From Patescibacteria group bacterium (GTDB lineage Bacteria; Patescibacteriota; Minisyncoccia; Phycocordibacterales; Zambryskibacteraceae): a stretch of DNA of 35,669 nt. The notes below the pieces were generated by a model that saw nothing but the letters and a program-made list of their open reading frames with translations, did no database searches and was not told the origin of the DNA. Shown here piece after piece: positions 24,341 through 31,338 of this stretch; within the stretch, counting starts at the first letter, position 1, and the number at the start of each line of letters is the position of its first letter. The DNA is taken from the NCBI GenBank assembly GCA_004322205.1, contig SCSN01000008.1, positions 82,370 through 118,038 on the forward strand, read 5' to 3'. Position numbers and translations under genes: made by a program.

Positions 24341-25202
24341 TCTGCGGCGTCTTGCTGGCTTTGTAATTCTTGCCGCCGCCTTGCTGGTGTTTGTTTTGAC
24401 AGCAGAGCCGCTCCCACCATATCTCAAGAGAGCAAAGGATTTTCTCAAATTGGAGAATGGGGCCGAGGTTCTCGAGGTAATCCGGAAGGAGGTAAGCAAT
24501 CCCGGCGGCTTGGTCGCTCGCTTTGAATCAGCCCAGACTCTTCTTACTCCAGCCGGGATTCTTGCTTTTACCAATCGAGAGCGCACCGCTTACGGCATTG
24601 CCCTCCTGCGGGCCAATGCTTCTCTTGATACGCTCGCGCGGCGGCGGCTCGATGATATGTTTGCGAAGCAGTATTTTGAACACGTCTCTCCTACAGGAAG
24701 TTCGGCATCTTCCGAAGCCGAAGCCGTTGGTTATGAGTACCTCACTATCGGCGAAAACATCGCCCTGGGAAACTTCGGAGACGATGAGAAGCTGGTGGCG
24801 GCTTGGATGAATTCTCCCGGACACCGGGCAAATATTCTCAATCCCAAATTTCTCGAGCTTGGGAGGGCGGTCGGGAAGGGGACATACCAAGGTAAGGCAA
24901 CGTGGCTGGCGATTCAAATTTTTGCCCGTCCTTTATCTATCTGCGGGTCAGTCGATGTCTCTCTTAAGGAGGGGATTGATGCGATTCTTGCCGAACGCCG
25001 CGAGCTTGAGGAGGAAATTAAAACTTTGGCTCGCGAAATTGAAAATGCCAAGCGCTCTGATCGAGAGAGATACAACATGTTGGTGGATGAATACAATGTA
25101 CTAGTAGCCGACTACAATATGCTTTCAGAGCAAGCCAAAGAGCTGACTGTGGAATATAACGCCGGAGTGAGAGCTTTCAACGCTTGTGTTCAAAATCAGT
25201 GA
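24324..25202 (+). CDS. Membrane-anchored CAP/SCP-domain protein
   Basis: About 292 residues. An N-terminal hydrophobic anchor or signal (LAGFVILAAALLVFVLTAEP) precedes a CAP domain (CAP/SCP, PF00188-like; about residues 75-200) with the expected cavity residues in YFEHVSP, TIGENIALG and SPGHRANIL. The C-terminal ~80 residues form a coiled coil with a repeating YNxLV pattern (YNMLVDEYNVLVADYNML). CAP proteins act outside the cell; bacterial functions are mostly unknown, with wall or peptide binding proposed. The ORF-track start (24036) lies inside the preceding gene; ATG 24324 gives the hydrophobic N-terminus. Confidence 0.8.
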   Translation: MTELRNLRRLAGFVILAAALLVFVLTAEPLPPYLKRAKDFLKLENGAEVLEVIRKEVSNPGGLVARFESAQTLLTPAGILAFTNRERTAYGIALLRANASLDTLARRRLDDMFAKQYFEHVSPTGSSASSEAEAVGYEYLTIGENIALGNFGDDEKLVAAWMNSPGHRANILNPKFLELGRAVGKGTYQGKATWLAIQIFARPLSICGSVDVSLKEGIDAILAERRELEEEIKTLAREIENAKRSDRERYNMLVDEYNVLVADYNMLSEQAKELTVEYNAGVRAFNACVQNQ

Positions 25203-25310
25203 TATACCCCGTGAGATAACAAAATTTATGTACTACCTCTTAAAGGCAGGCAATATCTGAATCTAAAGAAAAGAGAAGATTGACTAATAGCTTATGGATA
25301 TCTCATAGGG

Positions 25311-25330
25311 TATACTAAAAGCAGGTCGAA
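25311..25330 (+). promoter_or_regulatory. -10 box plus GCAGGTCGAA element before the DUF378 gene
   Basis: TATACT (25311-25316), four bases, GCAGGTCGAA (25321-25330). Element and spacing are identical to the copy at 23592-23611. Confidence 0.5.
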
Positions 25331-25343
25331 ATAAAGCAGACTG

Positions 25344-25583
25344 ATGCATCATATGAAAGGATTACACGGCATTGCCTTTATCGTCCTCATCATTGGAGGT
25401 TTAAACTGGCTCCTCTTGGGATTATTCCAGTGGGAGATCGGTTTCTCGTTTGGAGGTTCGTCGGTTTGGATTTCCCGCCTGATTTACATTTTGATGGGAC
25501 TCTCCGCGCTCTACGAACTCTTCACACACAAGAGAAATTGCAGGCAGTGTGAAGGAACGTCTTCCGGGTCTGGGCAGATGTAG
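25344..25583 (+). CDS. DUF378-family small membrane protein
   Basis: The 79 residues match the DUF378 layout: first helix IAFIVLIIGGLNWLLLGLF and second helix SVWISRLIYILMGLSALYELF with the typical GGLNW and GLSALY motifs. Function unknown. The tail has CRQC, suggesting metal or thiol chemistry outside the core. Translation may start at 25344 or at the ATG at 25353; neither has a good Shine-Dalgarno site. A strong terminator follows. Confidence 0.8.
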   Translation: MHHMKGLHGIAFIVLIIGGLNWLLLGLFQWEIGFSFGGSSVWISRLIYILMGLSALYELFTHKRNCRQCEGTSSGSGQM

Positions 25584-25603
25584 AAAGTTTCCAGAGACTC
25601 TCC

Positions 25604-25645
25604 GGAAACCTCGCGCCGCGTACGCGACGCGAGGTTTCCGCTTTC
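25604..25645 (+). terminator. Terminator after the DUF378 gene
   Basis: GGAAACCTCGCG pairs perfectly with CGCGAGGTTTCC (25628-25639), followed by GCTTTCTTT. Confidence 0.75.
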
Positions 25646-25781
25646 TTTGCCGAGATCGTGATGTTTCCACACGGGCCTTGCGGTGCGATAATGTACTTCG
25701 GTAAGACACTGGGTGAACCGACGTCTTTAACTATATGGCGCAAGCCATAAAACCGTATCTTATAAGATTTAGTGTAATTCT

Positions 25782-27023
25782 ATGAAGAAAACAGTTATTT
25801 GGATTTTAGCAATCTCACTTCTCTTTGTTTGGTCAGGTTCTGCTTTTGCGCAAACTGCAACTACATCTGTTTCTGCGCAGATCCAGGCGCTTCTCGACCA
25901 AATCAAAGTTCTGCAAGCGCAGATTGATACTCTCCGTGCCGCTGAAGAGCAAATTAAGAAAGCTCAAGAAAGCGTCCAGGGCACCTTGAAGCTCATCCGC
26001 GGACTGCGAGAAGGAATGAGCGGAGATGATATCAAGGCGCTGCAAGCCATTCTAGCCGTTGATGCGGGCATCTACCCAGAAGCTCTCATTACCGGTTTCT
26101 ACGGCAAGTTCACAGTGGCGGCTGTCAAGCGTTTCCAGAAGAAATTCGGAATTGAAATGCTTGGCATTGTCGGTCCCAGAACGCTTGAGAAGCTCAACAA
26201 AGAACTGGGGCGCAATCCCTTGTCACTCGAAGACGAAGATGAGGGTGAGGATAGTGGACGAGGCCGCGGTAAACGCCTCTGTGCCATTGTTCCTCCCGGC
26301 CATCTTATTGCGCCCGGCTGGCTTCGAGGGCATGGGGGAGAGCGTCCGGTAGTTCTGGTTTGTCAAAAGCTCCCGCCCGGTATAGAAAAGAAGCTGGAAG
26401 GCGAAGATGGCACTTCCCAACTGCCCGACAAAATAGCGCCAGTTATAACCGGCGTGACCGCTCGCGATATCACCTCTTCTTCCACTCTCGTTGCCTGGGC
26501 GACAAATGAAAATGCGGGAAGCAAGGTCTGGCTGGGTACTTCAACTCCGCTCTCGACATCTTCAGCTCCGACAATGAGTTCCGGAACTCTTACCAAGGAT
26601 CATCGTCTGGCACTCACCAGTCTTGGCGCAAATACAGCCTACTATTACATTGTCGGTTCGGCCGATAAGGCAGGCAATGCCGCCGTCTCCGGTCAGTACT
26701 CCTTTACTACAAAATCTGGAGTTGATTTGAACGCACCACTTATCTCTGAAGTGAGAGCCACCAGCATTGCCGTTAATTCCAGCCATATTCTCTGGACGAC
26801 GGATGAATCAGCCACCAGCAAGGTCTGGTATGCGACCACAACCCCTGTTACCATCGAGAACTCCGTTGCTTCTGTCAGCTCGAGCGCTCTGGTAGCAAGT
26901 CACGACCTGACCCTTACAAATCTTGCCACTTCAACAACGTACTACTACATTGCCGTTTCAGCAGATGCGAGCGGCAATGCGGCAACTTCAAGCCAGAGTT
27001 TCTTCACAACGCTGTCGCAGTAG
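25782..27023 (+). CDS. Secreted protein with peptidoglycan-binding and FN3-like repeats
   Basis: 413 residues. Signal peptide (KKTVIWILAISLLFVWSGSAFA), then a coiled coil (about 30-75), a PG_binding_1 domain (GMSGDDIKALQAIL to VGPRTLEKLNKELG, about 75-140), an acidic linker, a segment with two cysteines (CAIVPPGHLIAPGW...VLVC) and two FN3 / purple-acid-phosphatase-N-like beta repeats of about 95 residues, each closing with AYYYIV...ADKAGNAA or TYYYIAVSADASGNAA. It is probably a wall-attached surface protein. A weak TAGTGT box lies six bases before the ATG. Confidence 0.8.
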   Translation: MKKTVIWILAISLLFVWSGSAFAQTATTSVSAQIQALLDQIKVLQAQIDTLRAAEEQIKKAQESVQGTLKLIRGLREGMSGDDIKALQAILAVDAGIYPEALITGFYGKFTVAAVKRFQKKFGIEMLGIVGPRTLEKLNKELGRNPLSLEDEDEGEDSGRGRGKRLCAIVPPGHLIAPGWLRGHGGERPVVLVCQKLPPGIEKKLEGEDGTSQLPDKIAPVITGVTARDITSSSTLVAWATNENAGSKVWLGTSTPLSTSSAPTMSSGTLTKDHRLALTSLGANTAYYYIVGSADKAGNAAVSGQYSFTTKSGVDLNAPLISEVRATSIAVNSSHILWTTDESATSKVWYATTTPVTIENSVASVSSSALVASHDLTLTNLATSTTYYYIAVSADASGNAATSSQSFFTTLSQ

Positions 27024-27043
27024 CTCTCTCCGAAGAAGCTGAC

Positions 27044-27080
27044 AAATGAAAACACTGCGCCTTGCGCCGTGTTTTCATTT
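27044..27080. terminator. Bidirectional terminator hairpin
   Basis: AAATGAAAACACTGCGC pairs with GCGCCGTGTTTTCATTT (one mismatch) over a three-base loop; A/T-rich arms serve either strand. Confidence 0.7.
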
Positions 27081-27167
27081 GCTCACCACACCGGGTAAAT
27101 CAATCAAAAGCAACCTTCTCCGATCTTTTGTTCGGTGTGATTGCAGTTGAGAGACACCTCCTGCCCT

Positions 27168-27296
27168 TTATTTCTTCGTCGTAATATGTTGCCAGAGCCA
27201 GATGCCGAGGAGAACAAGATCCACAATAATCACGATCCAAGTGATTATTCCGAGCGACCCTCCTCCCCACATTCCGCTGTATCCATATCCCATCAT
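27168..27296 (-). CDS. 42-residue single-helix membrane protein (not in ORF track)
   Basis: The frame reads MMGYGYSGMWGGGSLGIITW, then a hydrophobic helix IVIIVDLVLLGIWLW and a QHITTKK tail. It has a Gly/Tyr-rich head, a clear membrane helix and a basic end. TATACT (27308-27303) lies exactly six bases before the ATG, as for the other leaderless genes here, and the terminator at 27044-27080 lies downstream. Similar Gly-rich one-helix peptides occur in Patescibacteria, but I know no function. The plus-strand ORF at 27141 is its shadow. Confidence 0.6.
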   Translation of the reverse strand: MMGYGYSGMWGGGSLGIITWIVIIVDLVLLGIWLWQHITTKK

Positions 27297-27302
27297 AGGC
27301 TT

Positions 27303-27308
27303 AGTATA
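27303..27308 (-). promoter_or_regulatory. -10 box of the 42-residue gene
   Basis: TATACT, six bases, ATG on the minus strand. Confidence 0.5.
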
Positions 27309-27353
27309 ACTTATTATTCGCTTTAAAATGCACGTCGCTTGCGGTGTGTTTGT

Positions 27354-27473
27354 TTACTTCTTTTTTGGCTTGCGGATGGGATTGATGCCGATATTCTTCG
27401 CCTTGCACTCGAGGCGCGGAGGAGCGGTGAGATGAAGCTCTTGCGATCACGGGATGTTTTGTTTTTTCTTCAT
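27354..27473 (-). pseudogene. 39-codon frame interrupted by one TGA
   Basis: From ATG 27473 the frame reads MKKKQNIP, TGA (27449-27447), then SQELHLTAPPRLECKAKNIG and INPIRKPKKK before TAA. The part after the TGA has mostly G or C in third codon positions, like real genes here. Either a point mutation or consensus error hides a small basic protein, or this is a coincidence. Other genes in the window end normally at TGA, so a recoded TGA is unlikely. Confidence 0.3.
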
Positions 27474-27531
27474 GTTTCTATTTTCGCAAAAGTTTTAGTT
27501 TTTTAAGTTGCTGTTCTGTGGAGTGGGAATT

Positions 27532-27582
27532 CCGGCAAAAACAAAACTCCCCCTGACGGTAGGGGAGTCTTGTTTTTGCCGG
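27532..27582. terminator. Long hairpin, probable terminator of a decayed gene
   Basis: A 21-bp stem (CCGGCAAAAACAAAACTCCCC with one mismatch) over a nine-base loop. On the minus strand it begins ten bases after the TAA of the decayed frame at 27592. Confidence 0.65.
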
Positions 27583-27591
27583 TCTTCCTCC

Positions 27592-27786
27592 TTACAGAGG
27601 TGTGCCCCACGTTATATATAATTTCGTGCCTCTGACATCTGGCTCATAACGCCACATGCTTGAGACCCCGGTGATGATAACTTTACTGGAGTTCTTTGTA
27701 AGGAAGAGAAACCTTTTTTATCGTCGGATGACTCTCTTTTAGTGTCAAATGCCGTTTTGTTGGCAAGCTGTGGAGATATTGTTCAT
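27592..27786 (-). pseudogene. Decayed small gene with frameshifts
   Basis: The last 41 codons read KRFLFLTKNSSKVIITGVSS then MWRYEPDVRGTKLYITWGTP-L and a TAA just before a terminator. Upstream, that frame has three stops, but the next frame reads ISPQLANKTAFDTKRESSDD-KK and joins it if the run of six A near 27715-27720 had seven. ATG 27786 opens in the first frame. I do not recognise the protein. Two compensating frameshifts, or read errors, would restore it. Confidence 0.35.
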
Positions 27787-27873
27787 GATCTGTGCACAAC
27801 TGCCGGAAAATTGTTTATATCAAATAGACAACATAAATTATCCTTGGCATCAAGCCTCCTGGCTCAAGTGGCT

Positions 27874-27915
27874 CAAGAAAAAACCCGCCAGCGTCCACAG
27901 CAGTAGACACTGACG
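27874..27915 (-). terminator. Terminator of the glycosyltransferase-like gene
   Basis: Minus strand CGTCAGTGTC pairs with GGACGCTGGCG (with G-T pairs), then GGGTTTTTTC. Confidence 0.65.
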
Positions 27916-27922
27916 AGTCAGG

Positions 27923-28969
27923 TTACAGATACAGGAGCAACATGACAGCATCTGCCATTGTCTCGGCGGCGACCCCTTGCCGTTCCGGTTTGGGGTAACA
28001 GCGCTCGTGCACTGCTCGCATGGCACTGTAGCCGCCGAGCGAGAGCAGGTCACAAACCGTTCCCCTTAACTCTTCGGAGCACCAGCGCACCAGGCGAGTG
28101 ATTCCCAAATCACTTCGTTCCCAGCGCCATGCCCCCCTGACGGTTGCCATTCTTGCCATAATGACTTCCGGCATGAAATCGATGACGGGGATTCGCATGC
28201 AGGCCGCCTCGATGGCAGCAGCTGAACCTCCGGTGATGACGAGGTCGGTGCCGCAGAGTGCTTCCTGCGAAGAGATTCCATCATCTCTTCCCAGCACTCT
28301 CGCTCTCACTCGAAGCGGGTAGCTCTCGAGCGCCTTGTACTGTGCCGCCTCGTTTGTGTCTCCGGGGTGGAGAGTGATGAAGGGCCGATACTCTATACCC
28401 AGGCCGGAGAGCGCTTGGAGCACCGCGGCTATCAGAACCCCGTTATCAACCAGGGCTTTGCCGCAAGGGACGAAAATCATCCTATCCTCCTCCTCGAGGC
28501 CGAGGCCTGCGCGAATCTCACTTCGCGACTTCGGAGGGAAGAACGCTTTCTCGTAGATGGGGCTTCCCGACGCCACAACTCTGGCATTCGGGAAGATGGG
28601 CTGCGCTCCACTACACTCTGGCTCTGTCTGGACGAAAACGACTCGCGCCCAACTGCGCGCGAAGCTCATCCACGGAGCGCGGTAGACCCCGAAGGTGTCG
28701 GCGTAGAAGAAAAGGGGAACGCCTCTCGCCATTGCCGCCTTGGCGGCGGCAATCTCCTCTTGGGCGAGCGCTTCGGATGAGGAGAAGCCGCAGAGAACAA
28801 CGTCAGCGGCTTGCAGATCCTGTGTGAGCTCTTCAACTGATCCGCTGAAGGGCTTGCCGAAAGAGAGAAACTTCTTTACTTCACATCCTCTCTTCTCGAG
28901 TTCGTCGGCGCAAGCGCCGACGCCTTCGCTTGGCGCCATATCGCGGGCGACCGCGACAATCTTTGACAT
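27923..28969 (-). CDS. GT-B-fold glycosyltransferase-like protein
   Basis: The 348-residue protein has two Rossmann-like halves. The second carries ASGSPIYEKAFF, ITLHPGDTNE and the donor-binding-like LVITGGSAAAIEAACMRIPV followed by IDFMPE, similar to MurG / UDP-GlcNAc 2-epimerase / CDP-glycerol transferase C-terminal domains. No membrane helix is seen, so it is probably cytosolic. Donor and acceptor are unknown. Start support: GAGGTG seven bases before the ATG; promoter TTGACA-17-TATTAT; terminator downstream. It is therefore another isolated SD-type unit, with KdsB immediately upstream on the same strand. Confidence 0.6.
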   Translation of the reverse strand: MSKIVAVARDMAPSEGVGACADELEKRGCEVKKFLSFGKPFSGSVEELTQDLQAADVVLCGFSSSEALAQEEIAAAKAAMARGVPLFFYADTFGVYRAPWMSFARSWARVVFVQTEPECSGAQPIFPNARVVASGSPIYEKAFFPPKSRSEIRAGLGLEEEDRMIFVPCGKALVDNGVLIAAVLQALSGLGIEYRPFITLHPGDTNEAAQYKALESYPLRVRARVLGRDDGISSQEALCGTDLVITGGSAAAIEAACMRIPVIDFMPEVIMARMATVRGAWRWERSDLGITRLVRWCSEELRGTVCDLLSLGGYSAMRAVHERCYPKPERQGVAAETMADAVMLLLYL

Positions 28970-29025
28970 CTTTCACCTCAAGTAGTAGTTGTGGTGGTTG
29001 TTTGAACTGTACTTGTCCGATGGGA

Positions 29026-29054
29026 ATAATATACTAAATATAGATGGGTGTCAA
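29026..29054 (-). promoter_or_regulatory. Promoter of the glycosyltransferase-like gene
   Basis: Minus strand TTGACA (29054-29049), a 17-base spacer, TATTAT (29031-29026); leader of about 50 bases with GAGGTG. Confidence 0.8.
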
Positions 29055-29058
29055 GGGG

Positions 29059-29823
29059 CTATTTTCTTGATTGGCCGCCTCTTCTTTGCTTGTCAATGAT
29101 TATGCGCACTCGTTTGAGCTGGCGGAGATTGTTGACTTCTTCGCGAATGTAGTTGCCGGCGACTGCCTTGACTTTATAGCCGTGTTCGAGCGCTCTCAAC
29201 TGCTCGAGACTTTCTGCTCGCTCGAGAGGTCTCTGCACCAACCGGACGTAGGTTTGCAGGAATCGGTAGCGGAATGCATACAAACCAAGCTTTGAGTAGT
29301 ATTCCCCATAAGGGTGCCGCGGGTAAGGGATAATGCTTCGGGAAAAGTAGATTGCGTTGCCGTTTTTATCAATGATAGTTTTTACTACGTCCGGATCTTT
29401 CAGTTTTTCTTTGTCGTTGCAGGGTATTGCCACCGTGCCCATAACCGCTTTTTTATCTTTCTTCATTTCTCTCACCAGCTGATTGATGGCTTGCGGCGGG
29501 ACTAGAGGCTCGTCTCCTTGCAGATTGACGACAATCTCCGGCTTAAATTTTTTGAAACGCCGCGCCGCTTCGGCTACCCGATCGCTTCCCGTCTTATGCT
29601 TATCTGAAGTCATCATTGCCGTGCCCCCGAAAAATTGCACCGCTGAAGCAATTTCAGGCGAGTCTGTGGCTACAATGACTTCATCGAGCATCTTGGCGCG
29701 CTTGGCTTGCCGCCAGGTGTAGTAAATGAGGGGTTTGCCGGCTATATCGGCAAGCATCTTCTTTGGCAAGCGCGTTGAGTGGAGCCGAGCCGGGATGATA
29801 CCAAGGATCTTGATTTTTTTCAT
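29059..29823 (-). CDS. kdsB: KdsB-like CMP-sugar synthetase (3-deoxy-manno-octulosonate cytidylyltransferase)
   Basis: Activates a 3-deoxy-keto-sugar acid with CTP. Motifs: IIPARLHSTRLPKKMLADIA-GKPL (nucleotide-binding loop), ATDSPEI, KTGSDRVAEA, VVNLQGDEPLVPP, SKLGLYAFRYRFL and ESLEQLRALEHG, in the order of KdsB. About 254 residues, normal. The ATG at 29823 is chosen because TATAAT lies exactly six bases upstream. The basic tail RIIIDKQRRGGQSRK is longer than usual. No other Kdo or LPS genes lie in the window, so the real product could be another CMP-activated keto-sugar for a surface glycan. Confidence 0.85.
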   Translation of the reverse strand: MKKIKILGIIPARLHSTRLPKKMLADIAGKPLIYYTWRQAKRAKMLDEVIVATDSPEIASAVQFFGGTAMMTSDKHKTGSDRVAEAARRFKKFKPEIVVNLQGDEPLVPPQAINQLVREMKKDKKAVMGTVAIPCNDKEKLKDPDVVKTIIDKNGNAIYFSRSIIPYPRHPYGEYYSKLGLYAFRYRFLQTYVRLVQRPLERAESLEQLRALEHGYKVKAVAGNYIREEVNNLRQLKRVRIIIDKQRRGGQSRK

Positions 29824-29829
29824 GAAAAC

Positions 29830-29835
29830 ATTATA
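29830..29835 (-). promoter_or_regulatory. -10 box of kdsB
   Basis: TATAAT, six bases, ATG on the minus strand. Confidence 0.6.
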
Positions 29836-29887
29836 CCAATCATTCATAATTTTGCCATTCTGTGAAATCAGATTTGTATAAAAAGAT

Positions 29888-29918
29888 GACCGCCGTTCGC
29901 TTTTGCTAGTAGGCGGTC
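29888..29918 (-). terminator. Terminator of the remnant gene at 29935
   Basis: Minus strand GACCGCC pairs with GGCGGTC, then ATCTTTTTAT, 17 bases after the TAA. Confidence 0.65.
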
Positions 29919-29934
29919 TGTGTTCCTTTTTTCT

Positions 29935-30156
29935 TTAGCCCTCGAAAGGAGGGCTGGACAGGTTCTTTGAAGCTTCGATGATGGCTGCGGCGAGCGCCAG
30001 TATAGGGTAACTAATAGCTGCAACCGCTCTCGCCTGAAGGTATGCAGCGGTACTTTCACTCCTACCATCCGCGACCTTCCCAAGTTCCTCGGCGGGGTTC
30101 AGAAGTGTAGATTGGAGAGGGGTGAGTCGAAAACTTTCTTTCTTATTTTTCTCCGT
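29935..30156 (-). pseudogene. Open frame without start codon, probable truncated gene
   Basis: A 73-codon open frame missed by the ORF track because it has no ATG/GTG/TTG. The end reads NPAEELGKVADGRSESTAAY, a hydrophobic helix VAAISYPILALAAAIIEA and SKNLSSPPFEG, then TAA and a well-placed terminator. Third codon positions look coding. The frame is cut at an in-frame TGA (30159-30157) right after the DoxX-like gene. I infer a 5'-truncated small membrane protein; a non-standard start such as CTG is the alternative. Confidence 0.35.
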
Positions 30157-30160
30157 TCAC

Positions 30161-30556
30161 TTATAAGTTTTGACTTAGTTCTCTTTGGGTTTCAGTTTTG
30201 GGAATCAGCCGATCTGGTAAAAATTCAATAAATAGAGCCAGCGTTGCCGCCAAGAGTCCAATGTCTCGGACAGTAACGTCATCGATCCCAGACGTAATAA
30301 GCACTACAAGGAGATGAATTGAGCCGAGGAGAGCAGCAAGCCAAATTAAAGTATTGCTCAAAAGCAGTCCACCAATCACCAGGTCAAGAATGGCGGTTCC
30401 CAGCATTGCTTCTTTAAGCGGTATTGGGAGTAGTGCAAGCGCCCAGGGTTTAAGAAACGCGCCCCAAGCTTCTGGGTTTTTCAAGATGGAAATGCCAATC
30501 CAGATAAAAACTATGGCTAAGCCTATTCGCAGAATCAGAAATGAAATCTTTTTCAA
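30161..30556 (-). CDS. DoxX-like four-helix membrane protein
   Basis: The 131 residues hold four hydrophobic helices: FLILRIGLAIVFIWIGISIL, GTAILDLVIGGLLLSNTLIW, LAALLGSIHLLVVLI and IGLLAATLALFIEFL. The order and the LRIGLAIVFIWIG opening resemble the DoxX/MauE-like family, whose members have varied roles in quinone or thiol chemistry. The start is a TTG (TTGAAAAAGATT), the only reasonable start before the first helix; no Shine-Dalgarno site is visible. It diverges from the gene at 30648. Confidence 0.6.
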   Translation of the reverse strand: MKKISFLILRIGLAIVFIWIGISILKNPEAWGAFLKPWALALLPIPLKEAMLGTAILDLVIGGLLLSNTLIWLAALLGSIHLLVVLITSGIDDVTVRDIGLLAATLALFIEFLPDRLIPKTETQRELSQNL

Positions 30557-30635
30557 GGCGAAGTTGTGGTTACAGAGTAATACTGCCGGCCATTATATTT
30601 CTTTAGAATGTGGAATTCAACAGGCGCCAATCTAG

Positions 30636-30641
30636 TAGAAT
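30636..30641 (+). promoter_or_regulatory. -10 box of the gene at 30648
   Basis: TAGAAT, six bases, ATG at 30648. Confidence 0.5.
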
Positions 30642-30647
30642 AGAATT

Positions 30648-31271
30648 ATGCGCCGTTTCCTGCAAACCCTGACAAAAGAAGAAAATTTTGCGTTCAATAA
30701 ATTAAGCACGCCGAAGAAGATTCAAGACTTCCTCGAATCGTTGCCCGTCAACTTTGAAAGGGGGGGAGATACACTTATGTCTCCGCGCCGTCTCTTGCGG
30801 CAAAAGAAGGCTCATTGTTTTGAAGGAGCACTTTTCGCGGCGGCGGTATTTCTCTATCATGGAGAGCCGCCCCTCATTCTTGACCTCAAGACTGCGCCGC
30901 CCGATGATCACCACGTTGTTGCTCTCTTCCGGCGAAGGAGGCTTTGGGGAGCAGTGAGCAAAACAAACCATGCGGTGCTTCGGTATCGAGATCCGGTATA
31001 TCGATCGCCGCGCGAACTTGCCATGTCATACTTTCACGAATATTTCTTGGATAACGGTAAAAAGACACTTCGCTCGTACGCCCTGTTCAATCTGAATAGG
31101 GTGAAAAGAAATTGGATTACTGACGAAAAAGATTTATGGTATGTTGACCGCACTCTTGATCGCGCAAAGCATGCTCCGATTCTTCCGGGCAAGGGCGCTC
31201 GAATTCTCCGCCGCGCAGAACCCATTGAGCGAAGAGCGGGGAAGCTGGTTGTATGGAAAAAACGCCTATGA
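30648..31271 (+). CDS. Transglutaminase/cysteine-peptidase-like conserved protein
   Basis: 207 residues, no signal peptide. The central part has a papain/transglutaminase-like pattern: HCFEGALFAAAVFLYHGEPP with Cys57 at a helix start, then PPDDHHVVALFRRRRLWGAV with His88/His89, and KTNHAVLRYRDPVYRSPREL. Comparable conserved hypothetical proteins occur in other bacteria, but I know of no function for them. The basic C-terminus reads GKLVVWKKRL. A second decayed copy of this C-terminus appears about 1.1 kb downstream. The start follows TAGAAT at six-base spacing. Confidence 0.6.
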   Translation: MRRFLQTLTKEENFAFNKLSTPKKIQDFLESLPVNFERGGDTLMSPRRLLRQKKAHCFEGALFAAAVFLYHGEPPLILDLKTAPPDDHHVVALFRRRRLWGAVSKTNHAVLRYRDPVYRSPRELAMSYFHEYFLDNGKKTLRSYALFNLNRVKRNWITDEKDLWYVDRTLDRAKHAPILPGKGARILRRAEPIERRAGKLVVWKKRL

Positions 31272-31278
31272 CTAAAAG

Positions 31279-31314
31279 CAACACAGTCACGCCGCTAGCG
31301 GCGTGACTGTGTTG
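31279..31314. terminator. 36-bp perfect palindrome between convergent genes
   Basis: Arms of 18 bases (CAACACAGTCACGCCGCT and complement) meet without a spacer. It lies 7 bases past one gene and 24 bases past the convergent one, so it is probably a shared terminator. Confidence 0.65.
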
Positions 31315-31338
31315 AGTTTCTTGGCTTTTTAACTTTTT

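Noticed and set aside
27141-27326. 61-codon plus-strand ORF
   Set aside because: Opposite the 42-codon membrane peptide, whose promoter spacing and hydrophobic helix are much more convincing.
29868-30083. 71-codon minus ORF of the ORF track
   Set aside because: Starts at TTG without a ribosome site, runs through the terminator hairpin at 29888, and the neighbouring frame looks more coding.
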